DNA of 13,397 nt from Burkholderiales bacterium (lineage in GTDB: Bacteria; Pseudomonadota; Gammaproteobacteria; Burkholderiales; UBA11063): NCBI GenBank assembly GCA_020697025.1, contig JAJFBO010000006.1, forward strand, positions 1 to 13,397, in the 5' to 3' direction. How positions within the stretch are numbered: the first letter of the stretch is position 1; every line of letters starts with the position of its first letter. The position numbers and the translations under genes are program-made. Shown here piece after piece: positions 7,165 through 13,397 of the stretch. The notes under the pieces are model-generated. The model made no database searches, was not told the origin of the DNA, and saw only the letters and a program-made list of their open reading frames with translations.

Positions 7165-8997
7165 ATGCAGTATAAAATTTTAGACAAGTTAATTTTTTTA
7201 AGCTTAATTGCTTTATTTACAGCGCCTTTTTTAATTCCGTATAGTTATTTTCCAATAACAAAGTTTTATTCTGAGCTCTTAGCCCTATGTCTTTCATGCC
7301 TGGTGGCACTTTTATTGATACTTCGCGCAAAACAAATTGCTATTTCAAATGCTGGGATAGCTTGCGGCTTATTTATTATCTTTTTAATTATCCAAATCTG
7401 GGTAGTTAATGTACACTTCTCTGGCATAAATATAGATATTGCAATTGAATTTTTGGTGGGAATGTCATTATCTATTGGCATAACGTCATATATTGGAAGT
7501 GATGAAGAAAAACAACATCAGTTATTCAAAATGATTGCCTGGGCAATAGTTATTGGTACAACTATACAAGCTATTTATGGCTTTTTACAGTATACAGGCC
7601 AGGCTGCGAATTTTAAAGATGCAATTTTATATGTAAGTAACCGTGATGATAACGTATTTGGGAATCTCGGCCAAAAAAATGATTATGTAGACTTTATAAC
7701 TATGGGTGTATTTGCACTGGCTTATCTGTTTTTTATTAAAGAGGTGAATAAAGCTGTATTTATTATTTACGAATTATTTTTTATTGTTATTCTAAGTGCG
7801 ACTACCTCCAGAATACCATTTGTATTTTTTATATTCGCCTTAGTAATGACCGGTATGTTTGCTTTGATTAATCGTAAGAATAATGAGAAACATTTAATCA
7901 ATAAACGGATCTTGATTATGATATTAGGATTAATTATTTCATTAATATTAGTTGAAGCAATTTTACCAAAAATTATTGAAATTTTTATACCAGCAAAAGA
8001 TGCTACTTCCGGACTATACCGGTTTACTGCAAGTAATATTAATCAGTCAACTTATCGAAGATTTTATGAGTGGTATAAGGATATTGTAATATTTATGGCG
8101 CACCCACTATTTGGAGTTGGCTGGTTCCAGTATCCAAAGGCTGCAATTGATATTATGTTTACTGACCCAAGATTTAGTTATATACCGGCAAATCAGGCAT
8201 TATATACACACAGTCATAATACTCCATTAAATATATTGGCTGAAACTGGTATTATCGGCTTTGGAATAACTATAATTTATGGCGTTATATATACATTATA
8301 TAAAATGTTTAAAAATTTTAATAATCATGCAACATTATTTGTTTCATTTATTATGTTGACAATATTTGCCCAGGGCTTATTTCAGTATCCATTGTGGTAT
8401 GCGTATTTTCTAATGTATATTATTTTATTGTTATCAATTGACAGGCCTGTTTTTATGCTGGAAAATAATAAAATTATACGTATTATTACGGGTTTTTTAT
8501 TTATCTGTTTTATATGGTCTGCTGTTATAACAATTCCGGTATATAATCAATTGGTTACTTATACCCAGGTTCCCAAAGATGCTGATGATTATATTAATAA
8601 TGTTAATCAGTTAAAATACGTTATTGATGCCAGCCAGATGTGGGCAGTTCCAGCCTTAATGGTATTAGATGCATATAATATGCCAGGCAGCTCGCAAACC
8701 AATGCTGCATTAAAAGTAGATGAACAAATGAAATATGCTGATATGATGGGTAATTTGCTGCCTTATCCGGGAGTTATCTTTAAACAGATTATTACTCATA
8801 AAATGCTTGGAGATGAGGCTGGCTCTACACATTATGCAAATATATTAGCGCATGGTTATCCTTACTTTAAAGATCAATTTGCCAAACAGTTGCAATCCGA
8901 TCCAAGATTTGCGCCTCAGGTAAAAGCAATTTATGATTTTCAGTATGAAGACAGGTCTATTTTCTCAAGAACTTTAAATAAAAAGATTGGACAATAA
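7165..8997 (+). CDS. pglL: PglL-family O-oligosaccharyltransferase (Wzy_C domain)
   Basis: This is a 610-residue polytopic inner-membrane protein of the PglL/O-antigen-ligase family. PglL enzymes move an undecaprenyl-linked glycan en bloc to Ser/Thr of periplasmic proteins. About ten hydrophobic segments precede residue ~450. The PglL motif GNLGQKN is at 166-172. A large periplasmic loop ends in [16 protein letters not shown], with His349 and His351; a histidine in this motif has been reported as essential in neisserial PglL. After it come Wzy_C-type helices and a [10 protein letters not shown] block like the Wzy_C_2 region, then a hydrophilic C-terminal domain. GGAG (7150-7153) lies 11 bases before the ATG. 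The stop TAA shares its last A with the clpP ATG. No glycan synthesis genes are nearby, so an O-antigen ligase (WaaL) cannot be fully excluded, but the N-terminal motif and C-terminal domain favour PglL. Confidence 0.85.
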   Translation: MQYKILDKLIFLSLIALFTAPFLIPYSYFPITKFYSELLALCLSCLVALLLILRAKQIAISNAGIACGLFIIFLIIQIWVVNVHFSGINIDIAIEFLVGMSLSIGITSYIGSDEEKQHQLFKMIAWAIVIGTTIQAIYGFLQYTGQAANFKDAILYVSNRDDNVFGNLGQKNDYVDFITMGVFALAYLFFIKEVNKAVFIIYELFFIVILSATTSRIPFVFFIFALVMTGMFALINRKNNEKHLINKRILIMILGLIISLILVEAILPKIIEIFIPAKDATSGLYRFTASNINQSTYRRFYEWYKDIVIFMAHPLFGVGWFQYPKAAIDIMFTDPRFSYIPANQALYTHSHNTPLNILAETGIIGFGITIIYGVIYTLYKMFKNFNNHATLFVSFIMLTIFAQGLFQYPLWYAYFLMYIILLLSIDRPVFMLENNKIIRIITGFLFICFIWSAVITIPVYNQLVTYTQVPKDADDYINNVNQLKYVIDASQMWAVPALMVLDAYNMPGSSQTNAALKVDEQMKYADMMGNLLPYPGVIFKQIITHKMLGDEAGSTHYANILAHGYPYFKDQFAKQLQSDPRFAPQVKAIYDFQYEDRSIFSRTLNKKIGQ

Positions 8998-9623
8998 TGA
9001 TAGAAATGAATAATTATGTTCCTGTTGTTGTGGAACAAAGTGCAAAAGGTGAGCGGTCATTTGATATATATTCAAGGCTTTTGCGTGATCGTATAGTGTT
9101 TTTAGTGGGTGAAGTAAATGATCAAACTGCTAATATAGTAGTAGCCCAAATGTTATTTCTTGAAGCAGAAAACCCCGATAAAGATATTTATTTTTATATA
9201 AATTCACCTGGTGGTTCCGTTTCAGCCGGGATGTCAATTTATGATACAATGAATTTTATATCATGTGATGTAAATACCTTATGCATAGGCCAGGCATGCA
9301 GTATGGGAGCGTTTTTATTATCTGCCGGACAAAAGGGGAAGCGCTTTGCCTTGCCTAATTCACGAATTATGATCCATCAGCCATTAGGTGGGATGAATGG
9401 TGCCGCTCAAGCTTCAGATATCGAAATTTTAGCAAAAAATATTTTATTTACTAAACGTAAGGCTAACCAGTTATTGGCCAGGCATACAGGTAGAACAGAA
9501 GAACAGGTTGAACGAGATACTGATCGTGATAATTTTATGAGCGCTGAAGAAGCAAAAGATTATGGTCTGATTGACGCGGTGTGGACTAATAGAACACAAC
9601 GTACTGGTATCCAGGCCATTTAA
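8997..9623 (+). CDS. clpP: ATP-dependent Clp protease proteolytic subunit
   Basis: ClpP is the serine peptidase that forms a double-heptamer chamber and is fed by ClpX or ClpA. The triad is complete: Ser102 in [11 protein letters not shown], His127 in [10 protein letters not shown] and Asp178 in [28 protein letters not shown] near the N-terminus and [11 protein letters not shown] (69-79) are diagnostic. The length of 208 residues is normal. In GQACSMGA the residue before the catalytic Ser is Cys, where Ala is usual. The ATG overlaps the pglL stop by one base (TAATG), which suggests translational coupling; GGA at 8989-8991 is the only ribosome binding signal. A second in-frame ATG at 9006 is an alternative start. 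Trigger factor (tig), the usual upstream neighbour of clpP, is absent here. Confidence 0.97.
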   Translation: MIEMNNYVPVVVEQSAKGERSFDIYSRLLRDRIVFLVGEVNDQTANIVVAQMLFLEAENPDKDIYFYINSPGGSVSAGMSIYDTMNFISCDVNTLCIGQACSMGAFLLSAGQKGKRFALPNSRIMIHQPLGGMNGAAQASDIEILAKNILFTKRKANQLLARHTGRTEEQVERDTDRDNFMSAEEAKDYGLIDAVWTNRTQRTGIQAI

Positions 9624-9676
9624 CTACAGATTAATAATATTGCTATTGCTTTGTATTTCTCATTAAATTTATATGG

Positions 9677-9694
9677 TATAGTGTTAATACTATA
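9677..9694. promoter_or_regulatory. Operator-like palindrome overlapping a TATAAT box before clpX
   Basis: The 18-base element TATAGTGTTAATACTATA is a palindrome with one mismatched pair (arms TATAGT/ACTATA around gTTAAt). It overlaps a perfect TATAAT hexamer at 9691-9696, about 27 bases before the clpX ATG. No good -35 hexamer sits at 17 bases; TTATAT at 9669-9674 is the closest, with 16-base spacing. It could be a regulator site at the clpX promoter. Its all-AT arms and the T-run after it (9697-9703) also allow a weak hairpin. An AGGA ribosome binding site follows at 9709-9712. Confidence 0.35.
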
Positions 9695-9722
9695 ATCTTT
9701 TTTATATTAGGAATATTAATTT

Positions 9723-10958
9723 ATGTTAGGAAAAAAATGTTCTATCTGCGGCAAATCTGAAAAAGAAGTGCTACATTTAATTGAGGGTGACCACGGAAGC
9801 ATTTGCAGCGAGTGCATAGAAAAATGCACTTTAATTCTAAAATCAAGCCCTGATGAAGCTGATACTGATTCTGCCCTGATTGACCTGCCAATCCCAACTC
9901 CGCATGAAATAAATGCTGAATTGGATAAATATGTTATTGGTCAGACACAGGCCAAAAAAGTCCTGTCAGTTGCGGTATTTAATCATTATAAACGAATTTA
10001 TGATACTACAGAAGATGAATGCGAGCTAAATAAAAGCAATATTTTATTAATTGGGCCAACTGGTTCAGGTAAAACTTTATTAGCGCAGACTTTAGCCAGA
10101 TTTTTACATGTACCTTTTGCTATAGCTGATGCAACAACTTTAACTGAAGCTGGGTATGTAGGTGATGATGTAGAAAATGTATTGGTTCGTTTATTACAAA
10201 ATTGTGATTTCAATATTGATAAAGCTCAACATGGAATTATATATATTGACGAAATTGATAAAATTGCACGTAAGTCAGAAAATGCATCAATAACCAGGGA
10301 TGTCTCTGGTGAAGGCGTGCAACAGGCGTTACTTAAGTTAATAGAAGGTACTGTATCCAATGTGCCTCCGCAAGGGGGACGTAAGCATCCTGGGCGTGAA
10401 ATGCTTCAATTAGATACCAGTAATATATTATTTATTTGTGGCGGAGCTTTTGATGGTTTAGAAAAAATCATACAAATGCGAACTCAAAAATCTGGTATTG
10501 GATTTGCAGCAAGCGTTGTATCCAAAGATGATGCTGCCAATAAAAATTTTTATTTAAAAGAGGCAGAACCAAATGACTTGGTCCGCTTTGGTTTAATACC
10601 CGAATTTATTGGACGGCTTCCGATCCATGCTGTTTTGGAAGAGCTGGATTTAGAGAGTATGATACGGATTTTAACCGAACCGAAAAACGCCTTGGTAAAA
10701 CAATATCAAAAGTTATTAAAAATGCAGAATGTTGAACTACAATTTGATGAAGAAGCAATTGCCGCCATTGCGAAAAAAGCTATTATTAGAAAAACAGGCG
10801 CCAGGGGCCTGCGTTCAATTATCGAGGAGGTGCTTCTTAATACCATGTTTGATCTGCCATCCCATAATGATATAGTTATAGTAAGAGTAACCGAAGCTTC
10901 AGTAAATGGAAGTGGGGTGCCATTATTAATTAAACATACTACACCGCAAGTAAGCTAA
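9723..10958 (+). CDS. clpX: ATP-dependent Clp protease ATP-binding subunit ClpX
   Basis: ClpX is the AAA+ unfoldase that recognises, unfolds and feeds substrates into ClpP. An N-terminal C4 zinc-binding domain has Cys6, Cys9, Cys28 and Cys31. The AAA+ module shows Walker A GPTGSGKT (111-118), the pore-1 loop GYVG (144-147), Walker B IIYIDEID with Asp176-Glu177, the RKH loop (220-222), the ClpP-docking IGF loop (259-261), the GRLP arginine near 298 and the sensor-2 GARGLR (359-364). All key residues are intact and the length (411) is normal, with a very short lead-in before the zinc domain. AGGA lies ten bases before the ATG. The gap of 99 bases after clpP contains its own likely promoter region, so clpX may be both co-transcribed with clpP and expressed separately. 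Confidence 0.98.
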   Translation: MLGKKCSICGKSEKEVLHLIEGDHGSICSECIEKCTLILKSSPDEADTDSALIDLPIPTPHEINAELDKYVIGQTQAKKVLSVAVFNHYKRIYDTTEDECELNKSNILLIGPTGSGKTLLAQTLARFLHVPFAIADATTLTEAGYVGDDVENVLVRLLQNCDFNIDKAQHGIIYIDEIDKIARKSENASITRDVSGEGVQQALLKLIEGTVSNVPPQGGRKHPGREMLQLDTSNILFICGGAFDGLEKIIQMRTQKSGIGFAASVVSKDDAANKNFYLKEAEPNDLVRFGLIPEFIGRLPIHAVLEELDLESMIRILTEPKNALVKQYQKLLKMQNVELQFDEEAIAAIAKKAIIRKTGARGLRSIIEEVLLNTMFDLPSHNDIVIVRVTEASVNGSGVPLLIKHTTPQVS

Positions 10959-11001
10959 TAAAGGCCGGTGCCAGTTTAAAGTATATGAAAATTTGAGCAA
11001 A

Positions 11002-11010
11002 TGATATGAT
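11002..11010 (+). promoter_or_regulatory. Extended -10 promoter candidate ahead of the 22-codon ORF
   Basis: TGATATGAT is an extended -10 element (TGn followed by TATGAT, five of six matches). No recognisable -35 hexamer lies 16-18 bases upstream, which is tolerated at extended -10 promoters. A transcript from here would start near 11017, about 20 bases before the small ORF, and would include its ribosome binding site. The sequence context AATGATAT is repeated at the second box at 11103-11111. Confidence 0.4.
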
Positions 11011-11036
11011 TTCTAACTTTTAGGGGGATAGAGTAA

Positions 11037-11105
11037 ATGTCAGGTTTTCTAAATAATAAATTCAATAGTAAAAATAAAAAACCTAACTTTACCGGCAGAA
11101 AATGA
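11037..11105 (+). CDS. Small ORF, 22 codons, basic peptide of unknown function
   Basis: The ORF starts with ATG and ends with TGA, and encodes a 22-residue peptide beginning MSGFLNNKFNSK and ending NFTGRK. It has six Lys/Arg, no acidic residue and five Asn. The start is preceded by the strongest Shine-Dalgarno-like run in the window (AGGGGGA at 11022-11028), nine bases before the ATG. A candidate extended -10 lies 27 bases before the ATG, and an intrinsic terminator lies 33 bases after the stop. The TGA stop is also the TG of the next extended -10 element. It could be an independent small protein, a leader peptide for the rimP operon, or chance. I do not recognise it. Confidence 0.4.
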   Translation: MSGFLNNKFNSKNKKPNFTGRK

Positions 11106-11111
11106 TATAAT
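11103..11111 (+). promoter_or_regulatory. Extended -10 promoter candidate for the rimP-nusA-infB operon
   Basis: TGATATAAT is a perfect extended -10 element (TG, one base, consensus TATAAT). The -35 region at 17 bases (CTAACT, 11083-11088) is poor, as is common for extended -10 promoters. Transcription would start near 11118, about 20 bases before the terminator hairpin and about 100 bases before the rimP start. Confidence 0.5.
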
Positions 11112-11138
11112 ACTTAATTATAAAATAGTTACAAATTT

Positions 11139-11166
11139 AAGTGAGCCTTTAAAGGCTCACTTTTTT
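11139..11166 (+). terminator. Strong intrinsic terminator in the rimP leader
   Basis: A perfect 24-base palindrome (AAGTGAGCCTTT at 11139-11150 and AAAGGCTCACTT at 11151-11162) can fold into a stem of about nine to ten base pairs with a GC-rich middle and a small TTTA/TTAA loop. It runs straight into six Ts (11161-11166). This is a textbook Rho-independent terminator. It lies after the two candidate promoters and 49 bases before rimP, so it either ends the small-ORF transcript or acts as an attenuator for rimP-nusA-infB. Confidence 0.88.
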
Positions 11167-11215
11167 AATGTTTTTTGTGGCAGTTATGCTGTTACAAAGA
11201 TTATGCGTGGGCCAA

Positions 11216-11683
11216 ATGAATATAAATGAGATTTTAGAAAAAACCATACCTGGTCTTGGCTATGAGTTAGTTGATGTAGAAATTTCACCAGCTAAAATAG
11301 TTCGGGTTTTTATTGACAAGCAATGTGGGGTAACGATCGAAGATTGTGAAAATGTTTCTGATCACTTAAGTAAACTATTTTTAGTTGAAGAAATTGAATA
11401 TAATAGATTAGAAATTTCTTCTCCTGGCGTTGAACGGCCATTAAAAAAAATAGAAGATTTTATCCGCTTTAACGGGCAAATTGTAAAGATAAAACTTCGT
11501 GAATTAATTAATGAACAAAAAGTTTATCAAGGTAAGATTATTACAGTTGAAGGAAATATAATAAAACTAGCATTAGAAAAAGATGAGATTTTAACTATAG
11601 ATTTTAATAATCTGGTGCGTAGTCGTTTAGTTTATGATTTTCGGGCAGATTTAAAATCGCATAAAAAAACTAAATCTGCATGA
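11216..11683 (+). CDS. rimP: Ribosome maturation factor RimP
   Basis: RimP helps 30S subunit assembly and is almost always encoded just before nusA. The start at 11216 gives MNINEILEKTIPGLGYELVDVEI, the canonical beginning, and a 155-residue product of normal length. An earlier in-frame ATG at 11168 would add 16 unrelated hydrophobic residues and sits directly on the T-run of the terminator, so it was not chosen. Family blocks are GLGYELVDVEI, VRVFIDKQCGVTIEDCENVSD, EISSPGVERPLKK (the SSPG-RPL signature) and FNGQIVKIKL. The C-terminal half is an Sm-like barrel in known RimP structures. The ribosome binding site is weak (GTGGG at 11207-11211). nusA follows after 40 bases. Confidence 0.95.
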   Translation: MNINEILEKTIPGLGYELVDVEISPAKIVRVFIDKQCGVTIEDCENVSDHLSKLFLVEEIEYNRLEISSPGVERPLKKIEDFIRFNGQIVKIKLRELINEQKVYQGKIITVEGNIIKLALEKDEILTIDFNNLVRSRLVYDFRADLKSHKKTKSA

Positions 11684-11723
11684 TTAGTCATCATATTACA
11701 GATTATTTTAGGAGAAACAACAA

Positions 11724-13205
11724 GTGAGTAAAGACGTTTTATTGTTAGTTGATGTATTAGCTAAAGAGAAAAATTTGGATAAAGAAGTCGTATTTGACAG
11801 CCTGGAAAAAGCTTTGGCAATTGCAACTAAAAAAAATTTTGATGATGAGTTTCCAGACATTGAAGTAAAGGTTGACCGTATCACCGGAAAATATAAAACA
11901 GTGCGTAAATGGACAATTACCAGTGATGTTGATTTTTATGATGATGATAAAGAGCTATCATTAAGTGACGCCGCTGAAAAGTATAGTGATGCTGAAATTG
12001 GTGATGTAATTGAAGAAGAAATTGAGAATATTGATTTAGGCCGGGTATCTGCTCAAACTGCACGGAATATTATTGCACAAAAGATTAAAGATGCCGAGCG
12101 TGATGTAGTGCTTCGTGAGTATTTATCCCGTAATCGTGGGGTTGTTATTGGCAAAGTACGCAAATTTGAGCGTGGCAATGCAATTGTTGACTGCGGGCGT
12201 GTTGAAGCTATCATTATGAAAAGTGATCAAATCCCAAGTGAAGTATTACAGCCGGGTGATCAGGTAAAAGGTTACCTGAATAAAGATGATTTAATTATTA
12301 AAAATGGACGTATGTCAATTAGCCGTACAAGCAACGAGTTTTTAAAAAAATTACTTGAGAGTAATATTCCGGAGGTCGCATCAGGACGTGTGGAAATCTA
12401 CGGAATTGCCCGCGAACCAGGAGTCAGGGCAAAAGTTGCAGTCGCAACAACTGATTCACGTATTGATGCAAAAGGCGCCTGTATTGGTTTTCGCAATCAA
12501 AGAGTTGACAGTGTTAGTGCCGAACTAGCTGGAGAGAAGATTGATATCATAGATTATGATACAGATTTAGCCACTTATACAATGAATGCATTAGCTCCTG
12601 CTGAAATAAAAAGTATTGTTGTTGATGAAGAAAAACGCGCGGTTGAGGTAGTTGTTGAAGATGATAAATTAGGCGGGGCAATTGGTCCTGATGGAGTAAA
12701 TGCCCGTTTGGCAAGTGCATTAGTTGGTTGTGTTATTGACATTTTGGGTGAGACAGAAGCAGGAACTTTGCATGTTAATGAACGTTCTGAGTTAGTTCAA
12801 AAATTTAATAGTGCTCTTGATGTGGACGACGAAATTTCAGAAGTTTTAATTAGTAATGGGTTTAGCACTTTAGAAGAAGTTGCCTATGTTGATTTAGCTG
12901 AATTAATGAATGTTGAAGAATTTGATGAAGATTTAGCCAGGGAGTTGCAGGAGCGGGCAAAAACCAAACTGCTAACCAAAAATATGCTGCATAAAAATGA
13001 AATGGATCATTTGGCAGAAGAGCTAACTAATGTAGTTAAATTTTCGCGTGAAGTTTTGCTGCAACTAGTTGAAGAAAATATAAAAGGTATTAATGATTTT
13101 GCTGATCTATCAGGTGATGAGTTAAGAGATATTATAAGTATCGATTTAGATACTGCAAATAAACTAATTTTAAAAGCCAGAGAAGTTTCAGGCTATTTTG
13201 ACTAA
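11724..13205 (+). CDS. nusA: Transcription termination/antitermination factor NusA
   Basis: NusA binds RNA polymerase and modulates pausing, intrinsic termination and antitermination. The start is GTG at 11724, with AGGAG at 11710-11714. The product has 493 residues, close to E. coli (495). Domains in order: N-terminal polymerase-binding domain (1-125), S1 domain (about 136-200), KH1 (about 230-290), KH2 (about 300-345), and two C-terminal acidic repeats (about 365-420 and 438-490) of the gamma/betaproteobacterial type. AREPGVRAKVAV, ALAPAEI and VDEEKRAVEVVV are family hallmarks. The RNA-contacting GXXG loops are unusual. KH1 reads GFRNQR (255-260) where GMRGSR-like sequence is usual. KH2 reads GPDG (321-324) where GRNG-like sequence is usual. 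infB begins 19 bases after the stop, in the conserved rimP-nusA-infB order. Confidence 0.97.
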   Translation: MSKDVLLLVDVLAKEKNLDKEVVFDSLEKALAIATKKNFDDEFPDIEVKVDRITGKYKTVRKWTITSDVDFYDDDKELSLSDAAEKYSDAEIGDVIEEEIENIDLGRVSAQTARNIIAQKIKDAERDVVLREYLSRNRGVVIGKVRKFERGNAIVDCGRVEAIIMKSDQIPSEVLQPGDQVKGYLNKDDLIIKNGRMSISRTSNEFLKKLLESNIPEVASGRVEIYGIAREPGVRAKVAVATTDSRIDAKGACIGFRNQRVDSVSAELAGEKIDIIDYDTDLATYTMNALAPAEIKSIVVDEEKRAVEVVVEDDKLGGAIGPDGVNARLASALVGCVIDILGETEAGTLHVNERSELVQKFNSALDVDDEISEVLISNGFSTLEEVAYVDLAELMNVEEFDEDLARELQERAKTKLLTKNMLHKNEMDHLAEELTNVVKFSREVLLQLVEENIKGINDFADLSGDELRDIISIDLDTANKLILKAREVSGYFD

Positions 13206-13224
13206 TATCAAGAGTGGAGTATTA

Positions 13225-13397
13225 ATGAGTATATCAATGAAAGAGTTTGCGGCAAAACTCAGTGTAACCCAGACAGAATTACTAGAAAAGTTTGAAAAAG
13301 CCGGGATTAGTAAATCAGCTAACGACAAAGTATCAGCCGAGGATGAAGTAATATTAATGAAGTTTTTAGCTGAAGCAACAGTTCATAAGCCTAAAAA
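13225..13397 (+). CDS. infB: Translation initiation factor IF-2, N-terminal fragment cut by window end
   Basis: The ATG at 13225 has GGAG at 13216-13219, five bases upstream. The 57 visible codons start MSISMKEFAAKLSVTQTELLEKFEKAG and read on through KSANDKVSAEDEVILMKFLAEA. This is the IF2 N-terminal domain pattern (an AAKL-V---LL motif followed by a K-A-D-V---D block). IF2 is the GTPase that brings initiator tRNA to the 30S subunit. Its position directly after nusA supports the call. The GTPase domain is outside the window. Confidence 0.92.
   Translation, partial: MSISMKEFAAKLSVTQTELLEKFEKAGISKSANDKVSAEDEVILMKFLAEATVHKPK

Noticed and set aside
11168..11215. Earlier rimP start at 11168
   Set aside because: The ATG directly abuts the terminator T-run, has no ribosome binding site, and adds 16 residues not found in the RimP family.
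1..13397. Neisserial DNA uptake sequences, insertion sequences, CRISPR repeats, tRNA genes
   Set aside because: Reading both strands I found no repeated 10-12-mer resembling GCCGTCTGAA, no transposase, no regularly spaced repeats and no tRNA cloverleaf. A computed k-mer count and tRNA scan would be needed to be sure.

Overview
The window is an AT-rich piece of a Gram-negative bacterial chromosome. It has two lipoproteins with signal peptides, BamD and a PglL-type O-oligosaccharyltransferase, so the cell has an outer membrane. The divergent pair rluD-pgeF / bamD and the PglL family are typical of Betaproteobacteria, and an AT-rich relative of the Neisseriales is my best guess. That placement is inference from gene content and order, not from a marker search. 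I see no mobile element, CRISPR array, tRNA or rRNA.

Layout. (1) 1-2403, plus strand: the C-terminal ~350 residues of threonine synthase (thrC), then a DctA-type C4-dicarboxylate:cation symporter. (2) 2484-2514: a long hairpin between convergent genes. (3) 2535-4253, minus strand: a 572-residue secreted lipoprotein of unknown function whose first half carries a degenerate MACPF/CDC-like signature. (4) 4254-4538: an AT-rich gap. (5) 4539-6312, minus strand: rluD and pgeF, overlapping, read away from bamD. (6) 6314-9623, plus strand: bamD, pglL and clpP, tightly packed; pglL and clpP share one base. (7) 9723-10958: clpX behind its own short upstream region with an operator-like palindrome. (8) 10959-11215: a compact regulatory stretch with two extended -10 boxes, a 22-codon small ORF with a strong ribosome binding site, and a perfect 24-bp palindromic intrinsic terminator just ahead of rimP. 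(9) 11216-13397: rimP, nusA and the start of infB, the conserved translation/transcription operon.

How the genes relate. bamD (outer-membrane protein assembly) and pglL (periplasmic O-glycosylation) are both envelope functions, and the window also encodes an exported lipoprotein with a Ser/Thr/Asn-rich linker that could be a PglL substrate (inference). ClpP and ClpX form the ATP-dependent ClpXP protease. RimP (30S maturation), NusA (elongation/termination factor) and IF2 form one expression unit. Its leader carries an intrinsic terminator, which NusA itself could modulate.

Points of most interest: the possible MACPF-like lipoprotein, the small ORF/terminator leader ahead of rimP-nusA-infB, and NusA KH-domain GXXG loops that depart from consensus.
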